From: Eledone cirrhosa
Lineage: Eukaryota; Mollusca; Cephalopoda; Octopoda; Eledonidae
Assembly: GCA_964016885.1 (NCBI GenBank)
Contig: OZ024744.1
Coordinates: 114,958,302-115,022,301 of the forward strand
Direction of reading: 5' to 3'
Length of the DNA: 64,000 nt
Shown here: positions 12,001-22,100 of the stretch, in pieces
Layout: every line of letters begins with the position of its first letter
Numbering within the stretch: the first letter of the stretch is position 1
Made by a program: the position numbers and the translations under genes
Notes under the pieces: generated by a model
Told to the model about the DNA's origin: nothing
Seen by the model: only the letters and a program-made list of their open reading frames with translations
Database searches by the model: none

Positions 12001-13617
12001 GACTTGTCGCTGTTGCTGCTGCGGTTGGTGTTGTCATCATTTCTGTTGTCTGACTTGTCGCTGTTGCTGCTGCGGTTGGTGTTGTCATCATTTCTGTTGT
12101 CTGACTTGTCGCTGTTGCTGCTGCGGTTGGTGTTGTCATCATTTCTGTTGTCTGACTTGTCGCTGTTGCTGCTGCGGTTGGTGTTGTCATTGTTTCTGTT
12201 GTCTGACTTGTCGCTGTTGCTGCTGCGGTTGGTGTTGTCATCATTTCTGTTGTCTGACTTGTCGCTGTTGCTGCTGCGGTTGGTGTTGTCATCATTTCTG
12301 TTGTCTGACTTGTCGCTGTTGCTGCTGCGGTTGGTGTTGTCATTGTTTCTGTTGTCTGTCTTGTCGCTGTTGCTGCTGCGGTTGGTGTTGTCATCATTTC
12401 TGTTGTCTGATTTGTCGCTGTTGCTGCTGTGGTTGGTGTTGTCATCGTTTCTGTTGTCTGTCTTGTCGCTGTTGCTGCTGCAGTTGGTGTTGTCATCATT
12501 TCTGTTGTCTGACCTGTCGCTGTTGCTGCTGCGGTTGGTGTTGTCATCATTTCTGTTGTCTGACTTGTCGCTGTTGCTGCTGCGGTTGGTGTTGTCATCA
12601 TTTCTGTTGTCTGACTTGTCGCTGTTGCTGCTGCGGTTGGTGTTGTCATCATTTCTGTTGTCTGACCTGTCGCTGTTACTGCTGCGGTTGGTGTTGTCAT
12701 CATTTCTGTTGTCGGACTTGTCGCTGTTGCTGCTGTGTTTGGTGTTGTCATCATTTCTGTTGTCTGACTTGTCGCTGTTACTGCTGCGGTTGGTGTTGTC
12801 ATCATTTCTGTTGTCTGACTTGTCGCTGTTACTGCTGCGGTTGGTGTTGTCATCATTTCTGTTGTCGGACTTGTCGCTGTTGCTGCTGTGGTTGGTGTTG
12901 TCATTGTTTCTGTTGTCTGACTTGTCGCTGTTGCTGCTGCGGTTGGTGTTGTCATCATTTCTGTTGTCTGTCTTGTCGCTGTTGCTGCTGCGGTTGGTGT
13001 TGTCATTGTTTCTGTTGTCTGTCTTGTCGCTGTTGCTGCTGCGGTTGGTGTTGTCATTGTTTCTGTTGTCTGACTTGTCGCTGTTGCTGCTGCGGTTGGT
13101 GTTGTCATCATTTCTGTTGTCTGTCTTGTCGCTGTTGCTGCTGCGGTTGGTGTTGTCATCATTTCTGTTGTCTGACTTGTCGCTGTTGCTGCTGCGGTTG
13201 GTGTTGTCATCATTTCTGTTGTCTGTCTTGTCGCTGTTGCTGCTGCGGTTGGTGTTGTCATCATTTCTGTTGTCTGACTTGTCGCTGTTGCTGCTGCGGT
13301 TGGTGTTGTCATCATTTCTGTTGTCTGTCTTGTCGCTGTTGCTGCTGCGGTTGGTGTTGTCATCGTTTCTGTTGTCTGACTTGTCGCTGTTGCTGCTGCG
13401 GTTGGTGTTGTCATCATTTCTGTTGTCTGTCTTGTCGCTGTTGCTGCTGCGGTTCTTGTTGTCATCATTTCTGTTGTCTGACTTGTCGCTGTTGCTGCTG
13501 CGGTTGGTGTTGTCATTGTTTCTGTTGTCTGACTTGTCGCTGTTGCTGCTGCGGTTGGTGTTGTCATCATTTCTGTTGTCTGACTTGTCGCTGTTGCTGC
13601 TGCGGTTGGTGTTGTCA
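1..13617 (-). CDS. Candidate mucin-like PTS repeat, fifth segment (runs off left edge)
   Basis: Beyond the 13620 deletion the Thr-rich frame resumes with its Met at 13617 and, as far as I can read, stays open to position 1. I found no GTCTAAC-type nonsense codon in this stretch. It contains about 267 units. The only length change is a 6-bp (two-codon) deletion near 4100, which removes two residues without disturbing the frame. The plus strand of the same stretch acquires stops at 3639, 8658 and 8913 in its Leu-rich frame; in the minus frame the bases behind them are a synonymous Thr change and Ala-to-Ser changes. The C-terminal end is not in the window. Confidence 0.35.
512..2570. repeat. Higher-order repeat, two copies of 1,020 bp (20 units)
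   Basis: Rows at about 541-1500 and 1561-2520 are almost identical at a spacing of exactly 1,020 bp. They share rare variants CTTGTGGCTG (about 640 and 1660) and GCTGCGTTTGG (about 1111 and 2131). I saw only two differences: CTGTCACTG against CTGTCGCTG near 1095/2115, and CGCCGTTG against CGCTGTTG near 1510/2530. This indicates a recent tandem duplication by unequal exchange. Confidence 0.9.
4090..4125 (-). other. In-frame 6-bp deletion in one unit
   Basis: The unit here reads GACCTGTTGCTGCTGCGG; the standard unit has an extra TCGCTG after CTG. The loss is two codons (Ala-Thr) in the minus Thr-rich frame, so phase is kept. It is the only visible non-frameshifting length change in the array. 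It is confirmed by the 5,757-bp offset (113 x 51 minus 6) between the block at 1 and its copy at 5758. Confidence 0.85.
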
Positions 13618-16600
13618 TTGTTCTGTTGTCTGACTTGTCGTTGTTGCTGCTGCGGTTGGTGTTGTCATCATTTCTGTTGTCTGACTTGTCGCTGTTGCTG
13701 CTGCGGTTGGTGTTGTCATCATTTCTGTTGTCTGACTTGTCGCTGTTGCTGCTGCGGTTGGTGTTGTCATCATTTCTGTTGTCTGACTTGTCGCTGTTGC
13801 TGCTGCGGTTGGTGTTGTCATCATTTCTGTTGTCTGACTTGTCGCTGTTGCTGCTGCGGTTGGTGTTGTCATCATTTCTGTTGTCTGACCTGTCGCTGTT
13901 ACTGCTGCGGTTGGTGTTGTCATCATTTCTGTTGTCTGACTTGTCGCTGTTACTGCTGCGGTTGGTGTTGTCATCATTTCTGTTGTCTGACTTGTCGCTG
14001 TTGCTGCTGTGGTTGGTGTTGTCATTGTTTCTGTTGTCTGACTTGTCGCTGTTGCTGCTGCGGTTGGTGTTGTCATCATTTCTGTTGTCTGACTTGTCGC
14101 TGTTGCTGCTGCGGTTGGTGTTGTCATTGTTTCTGTTGTCTGACCTGTCGCTGTTACTGCTGCGGTTGGTGTTGTCATCATTTCTGTTGTCTGACTTGTC
14201 GCTGTTGCCGCTGCTGTTGGTGTTGTCATCATTTCTGTTGTCTGACCTGTCGCTGTTACTGCTGCGGTTGGTGTTGTCATCATTTCTGTTGTCTGACTTG
14301 TCGCTGTTACTGTTGCGGTTGGTGTTGTCATCATTTCTGTTGTCTGACTTGTCGCTGTTGCTGCTGCGGTTGGTGTTGTCATCATTTCTGTTGTCTGACC
14401 TGTCGCTGTTGCTGCTGCGGTTGGTGTTGTCATTGTTTCTGTTGTCTGACCTGTCGCTGTTGCTGCTGTGGTTGGTGTTGTCATCATTTCTGTTGTCTGA
14501 CTTGTCGCTGTTGCTGCTGCGGTTGGTGTTGTCATTGTTTCTGTTGTCTGTCTTGTCGCTGTTGCTGCTGCGGTTGGTGTTGTCATTGTTTCTGTTGTCT
14601 GTCTTGTCGCTGTTGCTGCTGCGGTTGGTGTTGTCATCATTTCTGTTGTCTGACTTGTCGCTGTTGCTGCTGCGGTTGGTGTTGTCATCATTTCTGTTGT
14701 CTGACTTGTCGCTGTTGCTGCTGTGGTTGGTGTTGTCATCATTTCTGTTGTCTGACTTGTCGCTGTTGCTGCTGCGGTTGGTGTTGTCATCATTTCTGTT
14801 GTCTGACCTGTCGCTGTTGCTGCTGCGGTTGGTGTTGTCATCATTTCTGTTGTCTGACCTGTCGCTGTTGCTGCTGCGGTTGGTGTTGTCATCATTTCTG
14901 TTGTCTGACCTGTCGCTGTTGCTGCTGCGGTTGGTGTTGTCATTGTTTCTGTTGTCTGACTTGTCGCTGTTGCTGCTGCGGTTGGTGTTGTCATCATTTC
15001 TGTTGTCTGACTTGTCGCTGTTGCTGCTGCGGTTGGTGTTGTCATCGTTTCTGTTGTCTGACTTGTCGCTGTTGCTGCTGCGGTTGGTGTTGTCATTGTT
15101 TCTGTTGTCTGACTTGTCGCTGTTGCTGCTGCAGTTGGTGTTGTCATCATTTCTGTTGTCTGTCTTGTCGCTGTTGCTGCTGCGGTTGGTGTTGTCATCA
15201 TTTCTGTTGTCTGACTTGTCGCTGTTGCTGCTGCGGTTGGTGTTGTCATCATTTCTGTTGTCTGACTTGTCGCTGTTGCTGCTGCGGCTGGTGTTGTCAT
15301 CGTTTCTGTTGTCTGACCTGTCGCTGTTGCTGCTGCGGTTGGTGTTGTCATTGTTTCTGTTGTCTGACCTGTCGCTGTTGCTGCTGTGGTTGGTGTTGTC
15401 ATCATTTCTGTTGTCTGACTTGTCGCTGTTGCTGCTGCGGTTGGTGTTGTCATTGTTTCTGTTGTCTGTCTTGTCGCTGTTGCTGCTGCGGTTGGTGTTG
15501 TCATTGTTTCTGTTGTCTGTCTTGTCGCTGTTGCTGCTGCGGTTGGTGTTGTCATTGTTTCTGTTGTCTGACTTGTCGCTGTTGCTGCTGCGGTTGGTGT
15601 TGTCATCATTTCTGTTGTCTGACTTGTCGCTGTTGCTGCTGCGGTTGGTGTTGTCATCGTTTCTGTTGTCTGACTTGTCGCTGTTGCTGCTGCGGTTGGT
15701 GTTGTCATCATTTCTGTTGTCTGACTTGTCGCTGTTGCTGCTGCGGTTGGTGTTGTCATCGTTTCTGTTGTCTGACTTGTCGCTGTTGCTGCTGCGGTTG
15801 GTGTTGTCATCATTTCTGTTGTCTGACTTGTCGCTGTTGCTGCTGCGGCTGGTGTTGTCATCGTTTCTGTTGTCTGACTTGTCGCTGTTGCTGCTGCGGT
15901 TGGTGTTGTCATCATTTCTGTTGTCTGTCTTGTCGCTGTTGCTGCTGCGGTTGGTGTTGTCATCATTTCTGTTGTCTGTCTTGTCGCTGTTGCTGCTGCG
16001 GTTGGTGTTGTCATCGTTTCTGTTGTCTGACTTGTCGCTGTTGCTGCTGCGGTTGGTGTTGTCATCATTTCTGTTGTCTGTCTTGTCGCTGTTGCTGCTG
16101 CGGTTGGTGTTGTCATCATTTCTGTTGTCTGACTTGTCGCTGTTGCTGCTGCGGTTGGTGTTGTCATTGTTTCTGTTGTCTGACTTGTCGCTGTTGCTGC
16201 TGCGGTTGGTGTTGTCATCATTTCTGTTGTCTGACTTGTCGCTGTTGCTGCTGTGGTTGGTGTTGTCATCATTTCTGTTGTCTGACTTGTCGCTGTTGCT
16301 GCTGCGGTTGGTGTTGTCATCATTTCTGTTGTCTGACTTGTCGCTGTTGCTGCTGCGGTTGGTGTTGTCATTGTTTCTGTTGTCTGTCTTGTCGCTGTTG
16401 CTGCTGCGGTTGGTGTTGTCATCATTTCTGTTGTCTGACTTGTCGCTGTTGCTGCTGCGGTTGGTGTTGTCATCATTTCTGTTGTCTGACTTATCGCTGT
16501 TGCTGCTGCGGTTGGTGTTGTCATCATTTCTGTTGTCTGACCTGTCGCTGTTACTGCTGCGGTTGGTGTTGTCATCATTTCTGTTGTCTGACTTGTCGCT

Positions 16601-19176
16601 GTTGCTGCTGCGGTTGGTGTTGTCATCATTTCTGTTGTCTGACTTGTCGCTGTTGCTGCTGCGGTTGGTGTTGTCATCATTTCTGTTGTCTGACTTGTCG
16701 CTGTTGCTGCTGCGGTTGGTGTTGTCATCATTTCTGTTGTCTGACCTGTCGCTGTTACTGCTGCGGTTGGTGTTGTCATCATTTCTGTTGTCTGACTTGT
16801 CGCTGTTGCTGCTGCGGTTGGTGTTGTCATCATTTCTGTTGTCTGACTTGTCGCTGTTGCTGCTGCGGTTGGTGTTGTCATCATTTCTGTTGTCTGACTT
16901 GTCGCTGTTGCTGCTGTGGTTGGTGTTGTCATTGTTTCTGTTGTCTGACTTGTCGCTGTTGCTGCTGCGGTTGGTGTTGTCATCATTTCTGTTGTCTGTC
17001 TTGTCGCTGTTGCTGCTGCGGTTGGTGTTGTCATTGTTTCTGTTGTCTGTCTTGTCGCTGTTGCTGCTGCGGTTGGTGTTGTCATTGTTTCTGTTGTCTG
17101 ACTTGTCGCTGTTGCTGCTGCGGTTGGTGTTGTCATCATTTCTGTTGTCTGTCTTGTCGCTGTTGCTGCTGCGGTTGGTGTTGTCATCATTTCTGTTGTC
17201 TGACTTGTCGCTGTTGCTGCTGCGGTTGGTGTTGTCATCATTTCTGTTGTCTGTCTTGTCGCTGTTGCTGCTGCGGTTGGTGTTGTCATCATTTCTGTTG
17301 TCTGACTTGTCGCTGTTGCTGCTGCGGTTGGTGTTGTCATCATTTCTGTTGTCTGTCTTGTCGCTGTTGCTGCTGCGGTTGGTGTTGTCATCGTTTCTGT
17401 TGTCTGACTTGTCGCTGTTGCTGCTGCGGTTGGTGTTGTCATCATTTCTGTTGTCCGTCTTGTCGCTGTTGCTGCTGCGGTTCTTGTTGTCATCATTTCT
17501 GTTGTCTGACTTGTCGCTGTTGCTGCTGCGGTTGGTGTTGTCATTGTTTCTGTTGTCTGACTTGTCGCTGTTGCTGCTGCGGTTGGTGTTGTCATTATTT
17601 CTGTTGTCTGACTTGTCGCTGTTGCTGCTGCGGTTGGTGTTGTCATTGTTTCTGTTGTCTGACTTGTCGCTGTTGCTGCTGCGGTTGGTGTTGTCATCAT
17701 TTCTGTTGTCTGACTTGTCGCTGTTGCTGCTGCGGTTGGTGTTGTCATCATTTCTGTTGTCTGACTTGTCGCTGTTGCTGCTGCGGTTGGTGTTGTCATC
17801 ATTTCTGTTGTCTGACTTGTCGCTGTTGCTGCTGCGGTTGGTGTTGTCATTGTTTCTGTTGTCTGTCTTGTCGCTGTTGCTGCTGCGGTTGGTGTTGTCA
17901 TCATTTCTGTTGTCTGAGTTGTCGCTGTTGCTGCTGCGGTTGGTGTTGTCATCATTTCTGTTGTCTGACTTGTCGCTGTTGCTGCTGCGGTTGGTGTTGT
18001 CATCATTTCTGTTGTCTGATCTGTCGCTGTTACTGCTGCGGTTGGTGTTGTCATCATTTCTGTTGTCTGACTTGTCGCTGTTACTGCTGCGGTTGGTGTT
18101 GTCATCATTTCTGTTGTCTGACTTGTCGCTGTTGCTGCTGTGGTTGGTGTTCTCATTGTTTCTGTTGTCTGACTTGTCGCTGTTGCTGCTGCGGTTGGTG
18201 TTGTCATCATTTCTGTTGTCTGACTTGTCGCTGTTGCTGCTGCGGTTGGTGTTGTCATTGTTTCTGTTGTCTGACCTGTCGCTGTTACTGCTGCGGTTGG
18301 TGTTGTCATCATTTCTGTTGTCTGACTTGTCGCTGTTGCCGCTGCGGTTGGTGTTGTCATCATTTCTGTTGTCTGACCTGTCGCTGTTACTGCTGCGGTT
18401 GGTGTTGTCATCATTTCTGTTGTCTGACTTGTCGCTGTTAATGTTGCGGTTGGTGTTGTCATCATTTCTGTTGTCTGACTTGTCGCTGTTGCTGCTGCGG
18501 TTGGTGTTGTCATTGTTTCTGTTGTCTGACTTGTCGCTGTTGCTGCTGCGGTTGGTGTTGTCATCATTTCTGTTGTCTGACTTGTCGCTGTTGCTGCTGT
18601 GGTTGGTGTTGTCATTGTTTCTGTTGTCTGTCTTGTCGCTGCTGCTGCTGCGGTTGGTGTTGTCATCATTTCTGTTGTCTGACTTGTCGCTGTTGCTGCT
18701 GCGGTTGGTGTTGTCATTGTTTCTGTTGTCTGACTTGTCGCTGCTGCTGCTGCGGTTGGTGTTGTCATCATTTCTGTTGTCTGACTTGTCGCTGTTGCTG
18801 CTGCGGTTGGTGTTGTCATTGTTTCTGTTGTCTGACTTGTCGCTGTTGCTGCTGCGGTTGGTGTTGTCATCATTTCTGTTGTCTGACTTGTCGCTGTTGC
18901 TGCTGTGGTTGGTGTTGTCATTGTTTCTGTTGTCTGTCTTGTCGCTGTTGCTGCTGCGGTTGGTGTTGTCATTGTTTCTGTTGTCTGACTTGTCGCTGTT
19001 GCTGCTGCGGTTGGTGTTGTCATCATTTCTGTTGTCTGATTTGTCGCTGTTGCTGCTGTGGTTGGTGTTGTCATTGTTTCTGTTGTCTGACTTGTCGCTG
19101 TTGCTGCTGCGGTTGGTGTTGTCATCATTTCTGTTGTCTGAGTTGTCGCTGTTGCTGCTGCGGTTGGTGTTGTCAT
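13615..19176 (-). CDS. Candidate mucin-like PTS repeat, fourth segment
   Basis: This lies in the same frame as the segment ending at 19189 and restarts at the first Met after the lone TAG. About 108 units of the Thr/Ala/Pro-rich repeat follow. The frame is lost at a one-base deletion near 13620, where the plus strand reads CATTGTTCTG instead of CATTGTTTCTG, giving a terminal TTEQ and a stop at 13615. Valine variants (Ala9 to Val, plus TTACTGCTG) are common in this stretch. A block centred near 14200 recurs near 18330 at 81 x 51 bp, and the CGGTTCTTG variant at 13451 recurs at 17479 (79 x 51 minus 1). The offset of minus 1 independently confirms that one base is missing between those copies. 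Confidence 0.35.
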   Translation of the reverse strand: MTTPTAAATATTQTTEMMTTPTAAATATSQTTETMTTPTTAATATNQTTEMMTTPTAAATATSQTTETMTTPTAAATATRQTTETMTTPTTAATATSQTTEMMTTPTAAATATSQTTETMTTPTAAATATSQTTEMMTTPTAAAAATSQTTETMTTPTAAATATSQTTEMMTTPTAAAAATRQTTETMTTPTTAATATSQTTEMMTTPTAAATATSQTTETMTTPTAAATATSQTTEMMTTPTATLTATSQTTEMMTTPTAAVTATGQTTEMMTTPTAAATATSQTTEMMTTPTAAVTATGQTTETMTTPTAAATATSQTTEMMTTPTAAATATSQTTETMRTPTTAATATSQTTEMMTTPTAAVTATSQTTEMMTTPTAAVTATDQTTEMMTTPTAAATATSQTTEMMTTPTAAATATTQTTEMMTTPTAAATATRQTTETMTTPTAAATATSQTTEMMTTPTAAATATSQTTEMMTTPTAAATATSQTTEMMTTPTAAATATSQTTETMTTPTAAATATSQTTEIMTTPTAAATATSQTTETMTTPTAAATATSQTTEMMTTRTAAATATRRTTEMMTTPTAAATATSQTTETMTTPTAAATATRQTTEMMTTPTAAATATSQTTEMMTTPTAAATATRQTTEMMTTPTAAATATSQTTEMMTTPTAAATATRQTTEMMTTPTAAATATSQTTETMTTPTAAATATRQTTETMTTPTAAATATRQTTEMMTTPTAAATATSQTTETMTTPTTAATATSQTTEMMTTPTAAATATSQTTEMMTTPTAAATATSQTTEMMTTPTAAVTATGQTTEMMTTPTAAATATSQTTEMMTTPTAAATATSQTTEMMTTPTAAATATSQTTEMMTTPTAAVTATGQTTEMMTTPTAAATAISQTTEMMTTPTAAATATSQTTEMMTTPTAAATATRQTTETMTTPTAAATATSQTTEMMTTPTAAATATSQTTEMMTTPTTAATATSQTTEMMTTPTAAATATSQTTETMTTPTAAATATSQTTEMMTTPTAAATATRQTTEMMTTPTAAATATSQTTETMTTPTAAATATRQTTEMMTTPTAAATATRQTTEMMTTPTAAATATSQTTETMTTPAAAATATSQTTEMMTTPTAAATATSQTTETMTTPTAAATATSQTTEMMTTPTAAATATSQTTETMTTPTAAATATSQTTEMMTTPTAAATATSQTTETMTTPTAAATATRQTTETMTTPTAAATATRQTTETMTTPTAAATATSQTTEMMTTPTTAATATGQTTETMTTPTAAATATGQTTETMTTPAAAATATSQTTEMMTTPTAAATATSQTTEMMTTPTAAATATRQTTEMMTTPTAAATATSQTTETMTTPTAAATATSQTTETMTTPTAAATATSQTTEMMTTPTAAATATSQTTETMTTPTAAATATGQTTEMMTTPTAAATATGQTTEMMTTPTAAATATGQTTEMMTTPTAAATATSQTTEMMTTPTTAATATSQTTEMMTTPTAAATATSQTTEMMTTPTAAATATRQTTETMTTPTAAATATRQTTETMTTPTAAATATSQTTEMMTTPTTAATATGQTTETMTTPTAAATATGQTTEMMTTPTAAATATSQTTEMMTTPTATVTATSQTTEMMTTPTAAVTATGQTTEMMTTPTAAATATSQTTEMMTTPTAAVTATGQTTETMTTPTAAATATSQTTEMMTTPTAAATATSQTTETMTTPTTAATATSQTTEMMTTPTAAVTATSQTTEMMTTPTAAVTATGQTTEMMTTPTAAATATSQTTEMMTTPTAAATATSQTTEMMTTPTAAATATSQTTEMMTTPTAAATATSQTTEMMTTPTAAATTTSQTTEQ
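13617..13624 (-). other. One-base deletion in a T-run that shifts the Thr-rich frame
   Basis: The plus strand reads GTCATTGTTCTGTTG instead of GTCATTGTTTCTGTTG. The loss of one T from a three-T run shifts the minus frame. A short homopolymer is a typical place for a sequencing error, so the frame break should not be assumed biological. Confidence 0.9.
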
Positions 19177-19188
19177 TGTTTCTGTTGT

Positions 19189-19191
19189 CTA
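19189..19191 (-). other. Second nonsense codon in the Thr-rich frame
   Basis: The plus strand reads GTTGTCTAACTTGTC. The minus-strand Gln14 codon is TAG. It is the same codon and the same C-to-T change as at 37395, but in an AGT (Ser13) background rather than GGT (Gly13), so the two arose independently. It is also a singleton. Confidence 0.9.
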
Positions 19192-22100
19192 ACTTGTCGC
19201 TGTTGCTGCTGCGGTTGGTGTTGTCATCATTTCTGTTGTCTGAGTTGTCGCTGTTGCTGCTGCAGTTGGTGTTGTCATTGTTTCTGTTGTCTGACTTGTC
19301 GCTGTTGCTGCTGCGGTTGGTGTTGTCATCATTTCTGTTGTCTGACTTGTCGCTGTTGCTGCTGCAGTTGGTGTTGTCATTGTTTCTGTTGTCTGACTTG
19401 TCGCTGTTGCTGCTGTGGTTGGTGTTGTCATCATTTCTGTTGTCTGACTTGTCGCTGTTGCTGCTGCGGTTGGTGTTGTCATCATTTCTGTTGTCTGACT
19501 TGTCGCTGTTGCTGCTGCGGTTGGTGTTGTCATCATTTCTGTTGTCTGACTTGTCGCTGTTGCTGCTGCGGTTGGTGTTGTCATCATTTCTGTTGTCTGA
19601 CTTGTCGCTGTTGCTGCTGCGGTTGGTGTTGTCATCATTTCTGTTGTCTGACTTGTCGCTGTTGCTGCTGCGGTTGGTGTTGTCATTGTTTCTGTTGTCT
19701 GACTTGTCGCGGTTGCTGCTGCGGTTGGTGTTGTCATTGTTTCTGTTGTCTGACCTGTCGCTGCTGCTGCTGCGGTTGGTGTTGTCATCATTTCTGTTGT
19801 CTGACTTGTCGCTGTTACTGCTGCGGTTGGTGTTGTCATCATTTCTGTTGTCTGTCTTGTCGCTGTTGCTGCTGCGGTTGGTGTTGTCATCATTTCTGTT
19901 GTCTGACTTGTCGCTGTTGCTGCTGCGGTTGGTGTTGTCATCATTTCTGTTGTCTGACTTGTCGCTGTTGCTGCTGCGGTTGGTGTTGTCATCATTTCTG
20001 TTGTCTGACTTGTCGCTGTTGCTGCTGCGGTTGGTGTTGTCATCATTTCTGTTGTCTGACTTGTCGCTGTTGCTGCTGCGGTTGGTGTTGTCATTGTTTC
20101 TGTTGTCTGACTTGTCGCTGTTGCTGCTGTGGTTGGTGTTGTCATCATTTCTGTTGTCTGACTTGTCGCTGTTGCTGCTGCGGTTGGTGTTGTCATTGTT
20201 TCTGTTGTCTGACTTGTCGCTGTTGTTGCTGCGGTTGGTGTTGTCATCATTTCTGTTGTCTGACTTGTCGCTGTTGCTGTTGCGGTTGGTGTTGTCATCA
20301 TTTCTGTTGTCTGTCTTGTCGCTGTTGCTGCTGCGGTTGGTGTTGTCATTGTTTCTGTTGTCTGACTTGTCGCTGTTGCTGCTGCGGTTGGTGTTGTCAT
20401 CATTTCTGTTGTCTGACTTGTCGCTGTTGCTGCTGCGGTTGGTGTTGTCATTGTTTCTGTTGTCTGACCTGTCGCTGTTGCTGCTGCGGTTGGTGTTGTC
20501 ATCATTTCTGTTGTCTGACTTGTCGCTGTTGCTGCTGCGGTTGGTGTTGTCATTGTTTCTGTTGTCTGACTTGTCGCTGTTGCTGCTGCGGTTGGTGTTG
20601 TCATTGTTTCTGTTGTCTGTCTTGTCGCTGTTGCTGCTGTGGTTGGTGTTGTCATCATTTCTGTTGTCTGACTTGTCGCTGTTGCTGCTGCGGTTGGTGT
20701 TGTCATTGTTTCTGTTGTCTGTCTTGTCGCTGTTGCTGCTGCGGTTGGTGTTGTCATCATTTCTGTTGTCTGACTTGTCGCTGTTGCTGCTGCGGTTGGT
20801 GTTGTCATCATTTCTGTTGTCTGTCTTGTCGCTGTTGCTGCTGCGGTTGGTGTTGTCATTGTTTCTGTTGTCTGACTTGTCGCTGTTGCTGCTGCGGTTG
20901 GTGTTGTCATTGTTTCTGTTGTCTGTCTTGTCGCTGTTGCTGCTGTGGTTGGTGTTGTCATCATTTCTGTTGTCTGACTTGTCGCTGTTGCTGCTGCGGT
21001 TGGTGTTGTCATTGTTTCTGTTGTCTGACTTGTCGCTGTTGCTGCTGCAGTTGGTGTTGTCATCATTTCTGTTGTCTGACTTGTCGCTGTTGCTGCTGCG
21101 GTTGGTGTTGTCATCATTTCTGTTGTCTGTCTTGTCGCTGTTGCTGCTGCGGTTGGTGTTGTCATCATTTCTGTTGTCTGACTTGTCGCTGTTGCTGCTG
21201 CGGTTGGTTTTGTCATCATTTCTGTTGTCTGACTTGTCGCTGTTGCTGCTGTGGTTGGTGTTGTCATCATTTCTGTTGTCTGACTTGTCGCTGTTGCTGC
21301 TGCGGTTGGTGTTGTCATTGTTTCTGTTGTCTGACTTGTCGCTGTTGCTGCTGCGGTTGGTGTTGTCATCATTTCTGTTGTCTGACTTGTCGCTGTTGCT
21401 GCTGTGGTTGGTGTTGTCATCATTTCTGTTGTCTGACTTGTCGCTGTTGCTGCTGCGGTTGGTGTTGTCGTCATTTCTGTTGTCTGAGTTGTCGCTGTTG
21501 CTGCTGCGGTTGGTGTTGTCATCATTTCTGTTGTCTGACTTGTCGCTGTTGCTGCTGTGGTTGGTGTTGTCATCATTTCTGTTGTCTGTCTTGTCGCTGT
21601 TGCTGCTGCGGTTGGTGTTGTCATCATTTCTGTTGTCTGAGTTGTCGCTGTTGCTGCTGCTGTTGGTGTTGTCATCATTTCTGTTGTCTGACTTGTCGCT
21701 GTTGCTGCTGCGGTTGGTGTTGTCATCATTTCTGTTGTCTGTCTTGTCGCTGTTGCTGCTGCGGTTGGTGTTGTCATCGTTTCTGTTGTCTGACTTGTCG
21801 CTGTTACTGCTGCGGTTGGTGTTGTCATCATTTCTGTTGTCTGACTTGTCGCTGTTGCTGCTGCAGTTGGTATTGTCATTGTTTCTGTTGTCTGACTTGT
21901 CGCTGTTGCTGCTGCGGTTGGTGTTGTCATCATTTCTGTTGTCTGTCTTGTCGCTGTTGCTGCTGCGGTTGGTGTTGTCATTGTTTCTGTTGTCTGACTT
22001 GTCGCTGTTGCTGCTGCGGTTGGTGTTGTCATCATTTCTGTTGTCTGACTTGTCGCTGTTGCTGCTGCGGTTGGTGTTGTCATTGTTTCTGTTGTCTGAC

